From contig NZ_CP131061.1 of the NCBI RefSeq assembly GCF_032594355.1, positions 1,674,001 through 1,738,000 on the forward strand: a stretch of 64,000 bases of DNA, in the 5' to 3' direction. The stretch's first letter is position 1. Each line of letters starts with the position of its first letter. Position numbers and translations under genes: made by a program. Of the stretch, positions 8,211-17,265 are shown piece by piece. Source of the DNA: Methanolapillus ohkumae. Its GTDB lineage: Archaea > Halobacteriota > Methanosarcinia > Methanosarcinales > Methanosarcinaceae. The notes beneath the pieces were generated by a model. It had not been told where the DNA came from. It saw nothing but the letters and a program-made list of their open reading frames with translations, and searched no databases.

Positions 8211-9122
8211 TTATTCGTGTTTATTCGAAAATTCGGCCAGTCCCCCTTTTTCAAATCCATAACTCTTGAGTGAATGTCCCATTATCGGGACCCGAGCCGC
8301 AAATATGGCCGGTGTTGATAAACATAAAATCATAAAACGTGTGTTTTCAGATTCAAAATGAACGAAACCGGAACCGAAATGGCTGGAACCAAAAATGTCG
8401 GAGTTGGAATTTTTAGAATTAGAATAGCCGGACTCCAAATCATCCGATTCGGAAGCGTTGAATTCAAACCCGCTGAACGTTGAGTTTCCGGGTTTAAACA
8501 ATTCATCCGCCGCATCTGTTCCTTTCAGGGAACGGATATAAAAAGTATAGGAATAACCCTGCGGATTTAGAATTTCGTGTCCGCTGTCAAACAAATCTAA
8601 AACAGGCTCTTGTATTGTTACAAGATAAGTGTTTGTTCCCGAAAATAATTCAAAGGAAACGTGACTGCTGTTTACAAAGCCGCCGGACCCGGGGAGAGTG
8701 TAATAAACTTTTAATTCTCCCGGGTGAATGGTTTCACCGTTATCGGGGGTGAGCAAAACCCTCAGATAAGAAGTAGATTCACGTTTCTCATAGTCATAAA
8801 ATGAAACGGTAATGTCAATCGGATCGGCCGGAGGCGGATGAGCCAACGTGGTTGGATTAATTTCGCCTTCCAATGAGACCTTCGTTTTGGAAGGAAGACT
8901 CAAAGAGGAGTAAAAGTCACCGGAAAAGGAAGCAGATTCCACGCTTTGGGGATGTTCTTCCTCGTAAAGGTCGTTGCTGACCGTTCCTGCCGTAATCGTA
9001 CAATTGTGACAGGTAAATTCATGAGAAGGATCCACCGGATCGGAGGCCACATACAGGACCAAAAACAAAGCTATCAAACTCAAAAGTCCGAGTCCAATTT
9101 CGTTTTTAATCAAATTTCTCAT
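8211..9122 (-). CDS. Membrane-anchored surface protein of unknown function
   Basis: A 303-residue protein with an N-terminal hydrophobic segment (about residues 10-27). A large, acidic, Ser/Asn-rich extracytoplasmic part follows, with a CHNC pair near residue 38 and several N-x-S/T sequons. A weak second hydrophobic stretch lies near residue 275, followed by a short tail. The middle, about residues 75-205, looks like beta-sandwich sequence (alternating hydrophobics, LPGSGGFVN, FELFSGTNTYLV). I recognise no family. A TATA-like TTTTATATATTTTG at about 9214-9226 (minus strand) would give a 5' leader of about 70 nt. A GAGG sits upstream of the ATG. Confidence 0.65.
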   Translation of the reverse strand: MRNLIKNEIGLGLLSLIALFLVLYVASDPVDPSHEFTCHNCTITAGTVSNDLYEEEHPQSVESASFSGDFYSSLSLPSKTKVSLEGEINPTTLAHPPPADPIDITVSFYDYEKRESTSYLRVLLTPDNGETIHPGELKVYYTLPGSGGFVNSSHVSFELFSGTNTYLVTIQEPVLDLFDSGHEILNPQGYSYTFYIRSLKGTDAADELFKPGNSTFSGFEFNASESDDLESGYSNSKNSNSDIFGSSHFGSGFVHFESENTRFMILCLSTPAIFAARVPIMGHSLKSYGFEKGGLAEFSNKHE

Positions 9123-9574
9123 GAAGGCCGCCTCGAAACATATTGAAATGTTTTGTCAAAAGAATACCTGTAAAGAATTAAATGATAATTATTATTAAAT
9201 AGAAATATATCAAAATATATAAAATTTTCTGAAAAAATCATAGAAAAACAAAATTTATTTTTAAAGTTAAACCGATAGATAGAGAGGCTAAAGTTGAAAA
9301 GTTTTGTTTATTTTTTGTGAAAAAGATATATCAGACAACACGAATAAAAATTAATTAGATGCCTGAATTTATGGAACCACTATTTAGATGCCTATATAGA
9401 ATAAATTGTTAGAAAAATGCCTGTTATTTAAAAACCAGAGTCAGAAGAGATTTCAATAAAACCGGTCAATAAAACTGGTCAATAAAAACAAACAAAAAAA
9501 ATAAAAAAAAATAAAAAAACGAACAAAAAAAATGAACAAAAAATAAAGAGATGGCAGAAAGATTTATTCTGCCG
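9123..9574. other. AT-rich spacer, no gene seen
   Basis: It holds the probable promoter of gene 8211-9122 near its left end, and A-rich tracts with a short duplication (GGTCAATAAAA) at about 9464-9490, which follow the stop of nadX. No coding or RNA feature is supported. Confidence 0.5.
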
Positions 9575-10390
9575 TCAGATTCCGATCTGAATCGGATTGG
9601 TAATTCTTTTCAGCATGGAAATGGTGGACAATGCCGCCAGATAACTGGTTTTCGGATTTTGCGGAGAAGGTTTGTTTTCAATGGTCATTTTCATGTGTCC
9701 GAACTCACCGAAAACCTCCAGCTCGTGAATGTTTTCATGAATATTCGGGTCGGCAATAATTCGAACGACCGTTTTTTCAAAACCGATACCGCAAAGACTG
9801 ATTGTCGCACAGATGTTGACGTTTTTGGGAAAGGCCACCACCGCATCTGCCGCCTTTCCTTCAAAAAGAAGAATCGGTTCTTTGATTTGAGACAAATCGA
9901 TTTTTTTCTCCAAAAGGTACGGAGAACCAATGAGTCCGGAAACTGGCTTTCGTGTCGTGACCGTGACGGAATTTAAGCCGGCGACAGCTGCGGATTTTAA
10001 GCCGTCTGTTCCCGCAATGGCCCCGGACGGAATATAAACTTTACAATCATGTTGAAGCGCCGTCTTTTGAAGCAAGGCGTAAAAATCCCGGTTTTGAAGA
10101 GCGCCGGCGCTTAAAATCATCAGGTCGCATCCGTTGCTTAAAATCGGCGGCGCGTACTTTAAAACCGCCTCTTGGGATGCACATTCGACAATTAAATCAC
10201 ATATTTCAGATAATTGTTCCGGATTTAATTTTTGGGGAGAGGCATTCTTTAATTCCGACAAAACGGAATTCACTTTTTCGCCGGAAAAATCAAAAATTCC
10301 GGTAAGCTCGGCCTCAATAAATCCGGAATCAATAGCCATGCAAATTTGAGAACCGATAAAACCGCATCCGATCACTCCGATTTTAATCAC
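9575..10390 (-). CDS. nadX: L-aspartate dehydrogenase
   Basis: Oxidises L-aspartate to iminoaspartate with NAD(P), supplying quinolinate synthase for NAD biosynthesis in place of NadB. The 271-residue protein begins with a Rossmann motif, IGVIGCGFIGSQI, then has LSAGAL, IPSGAIAG and a C-terminal region with the ADPNIHENIHELEVFGEFG segment typical of this family. GTG at 10390 is chosen as start because GGAGAGGAT stands just before it and it leads straight into the Rossmann strand; the frame is open a little further from a TTG. nadC is divergent, 340 bp away, so both ends of the quinolinate pathway share a control region. Quinolinate synthase (nadA) is not in this window. Confidence 0.88.
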   Translation of the reverse strand: MIKIGVIGCGFIGSQICMAIDSGFIEAELTGIFDFSGEKVNSVLSELKNASPQKLNPEQLSEICDLIVECASQEAVLKYAPPILSNGCDLMILSAGALQNRDFYALLQKTALQHDCKVYIPSGAIAGTDGLKSAAVAGLNSVTVTTRKPVSGLIGSPYLLEKKIDLSQIKEPILLFEGKAADAVVAFPKNVNICATISLCGIGFEKTVVRIIADPNIHENIHELEVFGEFGHMKMTIENKPSPQNPKTSYLAALSTISMLKRITNPIQIGI

Positions 10391-10731
10391 GAAATCCTCT
10401 CCAAAAATCAATTTTTACGAAATCAAAAACCCCATTGAATAATTTGAATTTATTTGGATTTATTTGAACAAAATATTGAACAATATACAATGACAAGATA
10501 TACAAACGTTGTATAAAACAACGTAAAACATCACAAGCAATGTACAATAATAATATACAAAAAATAAAATGATTCGGTTTGAATGAAAAGAATAAAACGA
10601 TTAGATATACTTTTTGAGTGAGAACTAAAAGTTCGGAAATGAAGTTAAAATCAAAAGGATTAAAAAGATTAAACGGATTGAAATATTGATTCAACTCAAT
10701 CATGATACTTTTCGAAAAAAGAAGGAATGAA
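10391..10731. promoter_or_regulatory. Divergent nadX/nadC control region with palindrome
   Basis: A perfect inverted repeat ACGTTGT-N5-ACAACGT lies at 10506-10524, roughly midway between the two starts, with GTATAAAA inside and across its right arm. This is the size and position of an operator for a dimeric regulator acting on both genes. Several TATA-like runs occur around it (10480-10560), so the exact start sites are not clear. Confidence 0.55.
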
Positions 10732-11646
10732 ATGATATTCACAAAGGAAATTGAGATTTTCTTAGAAGAAGACCTCAAAGATGACGATCTTTCTTGCACG
10801 CTTGTTTTCAATAAGCCGGTCAATGCCGTCATATTCACAAAGCAGGAGTGTGTGGTTTCCGGAATTGAAATTGCAACGGCTGTTCTGGATTACCTGAATA
10901 TATCTTACAGTGTGAAAAAAAATCCGGGAGACTGCGCAAAACCAAACGATGTTTTGTTGGAACTGGCCGGAGACTCGGTTGCGATCTTACGGGCGGAACG
11001 CCTGGTTTTAAATTTCCTGTCCCGGCTCTGTGGAATTGCAACCAACACCCGCAGCTATGTGGAAATTGTTGAAAAAAGTGTTTCAACGTACAATATCCGG
11101 CAAAAAACTAAAACCGGCTCACCGAATCCATCTTCTCAAACGAATCAAACCGCTTTGCCCCTTCTGCCGCCCAAAATTGCAGCTACCCGAAAAACCACAC
11201 CCGGAATCCGCAAATTTGAAAAGAAAGCTGTTGTGGACGGGGGTGGAGACGCGCACCGTTCCAATCTGGCGGATTTGGTGATGATTAAAGACAATCATAT
11301 TGAAATTATGGGATTGGAAAATGCTTTTTGGGAAGCGAAGAAAAAAGCATCGTTTTCTAAAAAAATAGAGATAGAAGCCGAAAATCCCGAACAAGCACTT
11401 TTGGCCGCATCCTTAGGTGCCGATATCGTAATGTTGGACAACATGACTCCGGCGCAAATCCGAAAAACCGTTTCTCTTTTGACGGAAAAAGGATGGCGGG
11501 ACAAAATCCTGATTGAAGTATCGGGCGGCATTTCAAAAGAGACCCTCAGCGAATATGCCATTCTTGGTATAGATGTCATTTCGCTCAGCGCCGTCACCAA
11601 CGACGCCAAATGGGTGGACATCAGTCTGGAAATTCAAAAAAAATGA
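10732..11646 (+). CDS. nadC: Nicotinate-nucleotide pyrophosphorylase (quinolinate phosphoribosyltransferase)
   Basis: Converts quinolinate and PRPP to nicotinate mononucleotide. The ATG at 10732 is preferred to the one at 10702 because AAGGAATGA precedes it. Family motifs are clear: RAERLVLNFLSRLCGIAT, then ATRKTTPGIRKFEKKAV, GGGDAHRSNLADLVMIKDNHI, IEIEAENPEQAL, MLDNM and EVSGGI. The protein (304 residues) is longer than usual because about 28 residues rich in Thr, Ser, Pro and Gln (near positions 125-152) are inserted between the helical domain and KIAATRKTTPG. Divergent from nadX. The insert keeps the frame and should sit at a surface loop near the active site mouth. Confidence 0.93.
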   Translation: MIFTKEIEIFLEEDLKDDDLSCTLVFNKPVNAVIFTKQECVVSGIEIATAVLDYLNISYSVKKNPGDCAKPNDVLLELAGDSVAILRAERLVLNFLSRLCGIATNTRSYVEIVEKSVSTYNIRQKTKTGSPNPSSQTNQTALPLLPPKIAATRKTTPGIRKFEKKAVVDGGGDAHRSNLADLVMIKDNHIEIMGLENAFWEAKKKASFSKKIEIEAENPEQALLAASLGADIVMLDNMTPAQIRKTVSLLTEKGWRDKILIEVSGGISKETLSEYAILGIDVISLSAVTNDAKWVDISLEIQKK

Positions 11647-11780
11647 GACGTCTGCAAATTACCTTTTACAAATAATTTTCATTTCATAAATATTAAATAA
11701 AATAAATTGGTTTAAGACATATACAACAATATTTTTAAAGGAACTTGAAAAATTGTTTTCACCTCCATGTTCCTGTTTTT

Positions 11781-11861
11781 AAATTTGTCGTGGATAAATT
11801 CTCATTAAATATTCTGAAATAAATTTGTCGTGGATAAATTCTCATTAAATATTTTTGAAAT
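11781..11861. repeat. Tandem duplication of a 40-bp promoter-proximal unit
   Basis: The unit beginning AAATTTGTCGTGGATAAATT occurs at 11781-11820 and again at 11821-11861 with minor change near the end. It lies 115-195 bp upstream of the surface-protein gene 11976-13220 and includes a TTAAATATT stretch that may be a TATA element, so it may duplicate a promoter or operator. Confidence 0.8.
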
Positions 11862-11975
11862 AATCCATTGAAATGACGCGGAATTATTGAATGATTACGG
11901 ATGATTGTGGATTTTGGTTATTATTGAAAAGAAACTATTCTTAAAAAACGAAAAACAAAAAAGAGAGGAATCACT

Positions 11976-13220
11976 TTGAAAACTAAAAATGTTGCCATAC
12001 TGGCTGCACTTCTTGTATTATGCTTTATTTTTGCGGCAACGCCGGCGACAGCCTATGAAGTTACGGATTGGATCAATAGCGGTGACGGGTACCAAATGAA
12101 TAATATCGTCATTGATGCGATTGTCGGGGTTTCCGATGACGATGTCAATGACAGCAGCGCTCAAATATCCATTTGGGAATGGAAAAATGACAAATGGACA
12201 CAAATCGGCAGCGCTTCCAAACTTCAAATTAACGGAACCGCCAACTTCACCGCCACCGATGGAAACTATACCATCAAGGCCGAAGATTTCCGGGCCAGCG
12301 GCCGTGGAAGTGTTAAATTAAACATGTGGACAAATGCTGAAGTGACCACCAACCGGTATGTAACCGGCGGGCACACCAAAGTAGAAGGAACCGGAAAACC
12401 GATTTTGAAAATAACAAAAATCGCGAGCCCAACCACGATGAGTGTGGACGGAATCGTCACTGTGACCGTGTTTGTGGAGAACACCGGAAAATATGAAGCG
12501 TTGAATGTCACCGTGTCGGACCCGTCTCAGGAAATGTTCGTGTTAACCGGAACGTCCATCAATAAAACCAATATCAAATCCATTGATATCGGGGAAAATG
12601 AAACCGTTCTGATGTATACGTTAAAAGCGACGGCGCCCGGGTCTTATACGCTCAAAAATGTGACAGTATCGGCCGCAAACTCTGCCGGAACCCGGTATGA
12701 TTACACGCCGAATGGAACGGTAACGGTGACCGTTGAAGAACTTCCGGCACTTGAATTTAATAACAGTTTCAGCGGAAATACGGTGGACTATCAAACCCGT
12801 TCCAAAATTGACGGTGTTCTCCGGATTCGAAATATTGGAACGGCGCCGGCTCAATTCGTCAGTGTTGAATTTATTTTGCCGCCCGGAGCGACCGTGAGCG
12901 GAAAAAACATAACGGAAGCCAATGGTAAATCGACGGTGTACATCGACCAGATTTCGCCCAACAATGAAAAAGTGATTGAGTATTCCATCGGTGCGACATC
13001 GGAGGGATATTACAATATCACGGGAACGTATAATTACACCTACAACGGCGCCGCCAAAAGCGGTAATTTGGGAACCATCACATACACCGCGGTGGGCAAC
13101 AATGCCATCCAAACCGTGACAGACCTTCCCGGATACCCGTATATTTTCATTGTTCCGGTCATACTTGTTTTGGCTGTCGCGTTCTTCTTCTGGAGACGGC
13201 ACAGAGAATACAAGTTTTAA
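11976..13220 (+). CDS. Cell-surface protein with CARDB-like domains and C-terminal anchor
   Basis: A 414-residue exported protein. It starts at TTG, preceded by GAGAGGAATCAC. There is a signal peptide (residues 1-26, ending ATPATA), then a first domain of about 110 residues. Two CARDB/BatA-like immunoglobulin-fold repeats follow (about 140-255 and 256-365; VTVFVENTGKYEALNVTVSD and LRIRNIGTAPAQFVSVEF are typical). A transmembrane helix at about 385-404 and a basic stop-transfer tail (RRHREYKF) end it. Many N-x-S/T sequons suggest glycosylation. It is probably an S-layer-associated or cell-wall protein. It is monocistronic: a hairpin terminator follows and a duplicated 40-bp unit precedes it. 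Confidence 0.82.
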   Translation: MKTKNVAILAALLVLCFIFAATPATAYEVTDWINSGDGYQMNNIVIDAIVGVSDDDVNDSSAQISIWEWKNDKWTQIGSASKLQINGTANFTATDGNYTIKAEDFRASGRGSVKLNMWTNAEVTTNRYVTGGHTKVEGTGKPILKITKIASPTTMSVDGIVTVTVFVENTGKYEALNVTVSDPSQEMFVLTGTSINKTNIKSIDIGENETVLMYTLKATAPGSYTLKNVTVSAANSAGTRYDYTPNGTVTVTVEELPALEFNNSFSGNTVDYQTRSKIDGVLRIRNIGTAPAQFVSVEFILPPGATVSGKNITEANGKSTVYIDQISPNNEKVIEYSIGATSEGYYNITGTYNYTYNGAAKSGNLGTITYTAVGNNAIQTVTDLPGYPYIFIVPVILVLAVAFFFWRRHREYKF

Positions 13221-13263
13221 CGACCCATGACAACGTTAAATTAAATTTTAATTAAAAAACGAA

Positions 13264-13300
13264 CTGCTCCCAAAAAAGGAGCAGTGATTCCTTATTTTTT
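13264..13300 (+). terminator. Hairpin terminator after surface-protein gene
   Basis: Arms CTGCTCC (13264-13270) and GGAGCAG (13278-13284) with a CAAAAAA loop, followed by a T-rich run ending in TTTTTT. It lies 44 bp after the stop of gene 11976-13220. Confidence 0.7.
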
Positions 13301-13514
13301 GCGGGATATTATATTCTAAGTAAATATATATAATTATTTCAACTTATTATTTAGGAACGTGAGTTATTTAACCGAAAAGTTTCCTTAAAGTATAAAGTAA
13401 CTCTAAAGTATGAAGTCCCCTTAATTCAACAGCCATATAGAAATCATAATCACATAAATTACAAATTATCACAATTTATGATTAACTCGTTTTACCTTTT
13501 TGGAGGAATTTTTT

Positions 13515-14642
13515 TTGCTGAATGTTTTAATTATCGGAAACGGTCAATGCGGAAACCGGATTTTAGACGCGATTAACAAACAAGCGATGAATCGCGGATC
13601 TTCCGCCAAGGAAGCCAGCGGCGGACTTGCGAAATATATCTCAAAGCACAAATATCACAGCAATGTTCAAACGGTGGCCATCAACACGGCCATTAACGAC
13701 TTAAAGGAAATGAGATACACCAAAGCGAAAGACCGGATTCATATCAAGAACCTTCACGGGGTCGGTGCAAACCGGACTTTGGGAAAGGAAGTTTTTGAGC
13801 AGCAAAAAGGAACCATTTTAAGAAACATTGAAGAGCGCGGCAATTTCGATGTGGCTTTTGTCATTACATCCGCATCCGGCGGAACCGGATCTTCTTTTAC
13901 GCCACCTTTAATTGACGAACTGAAAAAAGTTCATGATTTCCCGATTTATGCTGTTGTGGTTCTTCCGTTCCGGGAAGAAGGGACGCTTTATCTTCAAAAC
14001 GCCGCATTTATGCTTAAAGAGTTGCGGGACGGTCCTTGCGACGGTGTGATTTTGGCCGACAATCAATATTTAAAATCCATCGGCGGAAATGTTCAGGACG
14101 CGTACGACGGAATTAACGCGATGATTGCGCGCCGTCTCATTTTCCTCTTAGATTCGTTGGACAGCGAAATGATGATGGTAACGGATTTGGGAGACTTTAA
14201 GACGGTGATGAAAGGTGGCGCAGGTCTTGCAACCATCGGATATTTCAGGCCGGAAAGTGAAATGCCGATTCGAAATGTGATTCAAAACGCATTGTCTCCG
14301 CGTGGTCTTTTGTTCTCTACGGACGTTTACAAGGAAGCGGGCCGTGCCATGATTATTTTAAAGGGCGACAAAAAATACTTGGGAATGGATGATGTCTCCG
14401 CCGAAGTTGAAAAATTAACCGGCGCTGTCGGCCATGTCTTTAAAGGATTGATTGTCGAAAACGGAAGCCTTCCGGAAGCCCTGTGTGTTTTGACATTAAA
14501 TTCCGCCGAAGAATTGGAATCTTTATATGAAGGCGCTGTGACAGCGATTGGTATTGAAAAAGACAAAAAAGACCGTGTGAAGAAGAAAAAAGAATTGGAA
14601 TCCACATTCATGACAATTGATGGAATGGACCCGGAATACTAA
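13515..14642 (+). CDS. CetZ/FtsZ-superfamily tubulin-like GTPase
   Basis: A 375-residue member of the tubulin/FtsZ superfamily. The N-terminus LNVLIIGNGQCGNRI is the tubulin-type G1 loop, and SASGGTGSS (near residue 118) is the GGGTGS-type signature loop. The NTAINDL and ANRTLG segments and the C-terminal region match the archaeal CetZ-like branch more than classical FtsZ. It should polymerise with GTP and shape the cell or help division. The start is taken as TTG at 13515, eight bases after GGAGGA; the TTG closes a run of T. No cell-division genes flank it. A pyrimidine-rich tract and a 3'-flank hairpin element (14841) follow. Confidence 0.85.
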   Translation: MLNVLIIGNGQCGNRILDAINKQAMNRGSSAKEASGGLAKYISKHKYHSNVQTVAINTAINDLKEMRYTKAKDRIHIKNLHGVGANRTLGKEVFEQQKGTILRNIEERGNFDVAFVITSASGGTGSSFTPPLIDELKKVHDFPIYAVVVLPFREEGTLYLQNAAFMLKELRDGPCDGVILADNQYLKSIGGNVQDAYDGINAMIARRLIFLLDSLDSEMMMVTDLGDFKTVMKGGAGLATIGYFRPESEMPIRNVIQNALSPRGLLFSTDVYKEAGRAMIILKGDKKYLGMDDVSAEVEKLTGAVGHVFKGLIVENGSLPEALCVLTLNSAEELESLYEGAVTAIGIEKDKKDRVKKKKELESTFMTIDGMDPEY

Positions 14643-14689
14643 TTATTTAAAGTATTAAGAGTCAAAACAAAAAATAATTTTTCTCTTTT

Positions 14690-14815
14690 TTTGTTTTTTT
14701 CCGTTTTCTTTTTTTCCCGTTTTCTTTTTTTCCCGTTTTCTTTTTCCAGTTTTCTTTTTTTCCCGTTTTCTTTTTCCAGTTTTCTTTTTTTCCCGTTTTT
14801 TTCTTTATTCTCTCA
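14690..14815 (+). repeat. Pyrimidine tandem repeat after cetZ-like gene
   Basis: Six to seven units of TTTTTTTCCCGTTTTC with a CCAGTTTTC variant. On the RNA this is a long U/C tract just after the gene, consistent with archaeal U-tract termination. Confidence 0.85.
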
Positions 14816-14840
14816 TTCTCTTTTTTTAATTTTTTTGTTC

Positions 14841-14898
14841 AGCGGCATGCGCGCTCGATGATATAAGTTTTTAAATTATTTTTCAATAAAACCACGGG
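14841..14898 (+). repeat. 3'-flank element, copy A
   Basis: GC-rich island AGCGGCATGCGCGCTCGATG in an AT-rich spacer, followed by an AATTATTTTTCAATAAAACC segment. The same order (pyrimidine tract, GC island, TTTCAATAAAA-like segment) occurs after five other genes in this window. The rest of the spacer to 15068 has degenerate TTTTTCAAGATTTTA repeats and no gene. Confidence 0.6.
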
Positions 14899-15068
14899 TT
14901 GTTTTTCAAGATTTTATAAAACAGAGAGTTATTTTTCAAGATTTTAAAAACCAGGGGGACTATTTATGATATTTTATGAAAAATGTGGTCAATCTTGAAT
15001 ATAATTTCAAGACCGATGCTGGCTTTTAAATATAATTTCAAAAAAGAAGAATCGAATAAAAAAGAGAA

Positions 15069-15101
15069 TTTTTCAATTCACGGATGAGGTGAATTGAAAA
15101 A
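15069..15101. terminator. Perfect 13-bp inverted repeat, likely terminator of the small gene
   Basis: Arms TTTTTCAATTCAC (15069-15081) and GTGAATTGAAAAA (15089-15101) with loop GGATGAG. On the minus strand it lies 62 bp after the stop of the 31-codon gene 15163-15258 and ends in TTTTT, so it can act as its terminator. It could also be an operator. Confidence 0.55.
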
Positions 15102-15162
15102 TATGATTATTTTTGATTTAAACTCGAAAAGAGTTTGTTTGCGGTCTTAAAAACCACGCAAA

Positions 15163-15258
15163 TTATTTCTTTTTAGAGCCGCATGCTGATTTACAGTCTT
15201 TCTTTGCATCTGCTTTTGCCGGTGCTGCTTTTGCGTCTTTCTTTGCTGGTGCTGCCAT
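15163..15258 (-). CDS. 31-residue Ala/Lys-rich peptide with two cysteines
   Basis: A short frame in what would otherwise be an empty spacer: ATG, 29 sense codons of Ala, Lys, Pro and Asp, then a KDCKSACGSKKK end and TAA. The case for a real gene is the near-perfect GGGGGTGA about 8 bases before the ATG (complement of the archaeal 16S rRNA end), a TTTTATA box at about 15317-15324 (minus strand), and a 13-bp hairpin after the stop. Codon choice is GCA/AAA-AAG rich with no rare codons. The peptide is basic and has two Cys spaced CX3C, which might bind metal or nucleic acid. No family is recognised. Function unknown. Confidence 0.6.
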   Translation of the reverse strand: MAAPAKKDAKAAPAKADAKKDCKSACGSKKK

Positions 15259-15439
15259 GGAGATTCACCCCCGCATATTTCTGCTTAGTGCAGTAATTTG
15301 TCAAAGAATTCAGAGGTATAAAACCTTTTCGGGAAAAAGGATGCAAGACCCTTGAAGAAAAGGACATTCGGATAAAATTTATATTTTAAAGTGACGATAC
15401 CGATAATTAATTCCATCCTAAAAAGAAAAATGAAATAAA

Positions 15440-15500
15440 CGGCTCCAAAATGACCAAAATATTAATATGTTTGATTTGTGCGTATGCCAGCCCATATTGA
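15440..15500 (-). repeat. 3'-flank element, degenerate copy F
   Basis: On the minus strand, 110-170 bp after thiC and its U-rich tract, TGGCATACGCACAAATC is followed by AATATTTTGGTCATTTTGGAGCCG. It resembles copies A and E of the 3'-flank element but has lost much of the GC island. No gene is seen in the rest of 15259-15608. Confidence 0.35.
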
Positions 15501-15608
15501 AAATAAAAACCCGACAGAAAAAGAAATGAAAAACAAGAAAATGAAATAAAACAAAGATGAGATTAAAAGAATGAAATAAAAACAAGAAGAGAAGAATGAA
15601 AATGTTTT

Positions 15609-16916
15609 TCAAATCTTTTTCGACCCTTTCTTCATACTTCCTTTTTTCATTTCCCGTTCCACAATTTTCATCGCGCATAAATCCCCGCACATGGAACATG
15701 CACCGGATTCCGAATCTCGGGATTCTCGAACCGCCCGGGCATGAGCCGGATCAATCGACAAACTGTATTGCGTCTCCCAATCCAAATTTTTTCGGGCTGC
15801 CGCCATTTGGTTATCTACAATTTTTGCCCGCTCCCTTTGTCCGTCTTTGACCAAATCCGTCACATGTGCCGCGATTTTTGTTACTTGCATTCCGGTTTTG
15901 ATGTCGTCCGCGGTCGGAAGTGCCAAATGTTCGGACGGACTGACCATACACAAGAAATCAACACCGGAAGCGCCTGCAACGGCGCCGCCGATTGCGGATG
16001 TAATGTGATCAAATCCGGGCGCAATATCGGTCACAATCGGCCCGAGAAGATAAAGAGGCGCGTTGTGACATGTTTGTTTCATGAAAGAAACAATCGCCTG
16101 AATTTGGTCGATCGGAACATGTCCCGGTCCTTCGACAAAGGTTTGAACATCTGCGGCACGCGCCCGAAGAACCAATTCTCCGAGAACCAAAATTTCCTCA
16201 TACATCGGTGCGTCTGAAGCGTCATGAATGCAGCCGGGACGCATGCCGTCGCCGAGACTGAGCGTTACATCGTATTCGCGGGCGATTTCAAGCAAATAAT
16301 CGAATTCTTGGTAAAACGGGTTTTCAAGAACATTGTGAAGCATCCACGCAACCGTAAAGGAGCCGCCCCGGCTGACAACATCGGTAAGCCTCCCGGATTT
16401 CATCAGCTTGGAAACGGTATTTTGATTGATGCCGGCGTGAACGGTCACAAAATCCACACCTTGTTTTGCGTGGCGGCGAACCGCGTTAAACAAATCGTCC
16501 GAAGTCATGTCAACGACGACCGACGCGGTCGCGGCGGCATCATAGATGGGAACGGTCCCGACCGGTACGGAAATTTCCGATAAAATCCGGGAGCGGATGG
16601 CTTCCAAATCGCCACCGGTGGACAAATCCATGATGGCGCCGGCCCCGTACCGGACCGCTGTTTGTGCTTTGAGGATTTCATCTTCCAAATGAACATAATC
16701 GCGCGAGGTTCCGATGTTGGCGTTGATTTTGGTGCTCATCATTTTTCCGATGCCGACCGGCTTTGTATTTCGGCGCACATTTACGTTTTTGGGAATGGTC
16801 ACCCATCCTTTGGAAATAAAAGAACAGAGTTTTTCCGGATCAACTCCTTCATCGGCTGCGACCGATAGAACCGAATCACTCAAAATTCCGTTTTTACAAT
16901 CTTTCATGAGAGTCAT
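15609..16916 (-). CDS. thiC: Phosphomethylpyrimidine synthase
   Basis: Radical SAM enzyme that rearranges aminoimidazole ribotide to HMP phosphate, the pyrimidine of thiamine. The 435-residue protein shows ThiC signatures: ANIGTSRDY, GAGAIMDLSTGGDLE, TVHAGI, SRGGS, LSLGDGMRPGC, VEGPGHVPIDQI, and a C-terminal cysteine motif (CSMCGDLC) that binds the 4Fe-4S cluster. A TATA-like GATATATATTC lies about 25 bp upstream of the ATG, so the transcript is probably leaderless or nearly so, leaving no room for a TPP riboswitch. It ends before a U-rich tract. No other thiamine gene is adjacent. Confidence 0.95.
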   Translation of the reverse strand: MTLMKDCKNGILSDSVLSVAADEGVDPEKLCSFISKGWVTIPKNVNVRRNTKPVGIGKMMSTKINANIGTSRDYVHLEDEILKAQTAVRYGAGAIMDLSTGGDLEAIRSRILSEISVPVGTVPIYDAAATASVVVDMTSDDLFNAVRRHAKQGVDFVTVHAGINQNTVSKLMKSGRLTDVVSRGGSFTVAWMLHNVLENPFYQEFDYLLEIAREYDVTLSLGDGMRPGCIHDASDAPMYEEILVLGELVLRARAADVQTFVEGPGHVPIDQIQAIVSFMKQTCHNAPLYLLGPIVTDIAPGFDHITSAIGGAVAGASGVDFLCMVSPSEHLALPTADDIKTGMQVTKIAAHVTDLVKDGQRERAKIVDNQMAAARKNLDWETQYSLSIDPAHARAVRESRDSESGACSMCGDLCAMKIVEREMKKGSMKKGSKKI

Positions 16917-17073
16917 GGAAAACGCCTATGCTTTTGGGAATATATATCTTTTCGTATCAAATAAATGTCAACGCCGGATAATGAAAGAAATAAATCAAAA
17001 AAACGAAACGGAGGAAACTGGCAAAAATCAGAAAAGCGGTACCCGGATTGATTAATTCATAGTTTTAAAAAAA

Positions 17074-17130
17074 GCCGCCGTTTTTGTTGAAATATTAAAA
17101 TTTGCGGCCATAACACACGCAATGGCGGCA
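17074..17130 (-). repeat. 3'-flank element, copy E
   Basis: On the minus strand after the TPR gene: a long pyrimidine tract (17144-17262), then a GC-rich hairpin GCCGCCAT-N10-ATGGCCGC (8 bp with one C.C mismatch, 17104-17129), then TATTTCAACAAAAACGGCGG. It is the clearest hairpin of the family. Confidence 0.6.
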
Positions 17131-17265
17131 CAGACCCGGAAAAAAAGAGATCAGAAGAGAGGAAAAGAAAAAGGAAAAGAAAAATAAGAAGGAAAAAAAA
17201 AAGGAAAAGAAAAAGGAAAAGAAAAATAAGAAGGAAAATAAGAAGGAAAATAAGAAGGGGAAGAT

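Noticed and set aside
16917..17000. TPP riboswitch upstream of thiC
   Set aside because: The TATA-like box lies about 25 bp before the ATG, so the leader is too short. No THI-box motif seen.
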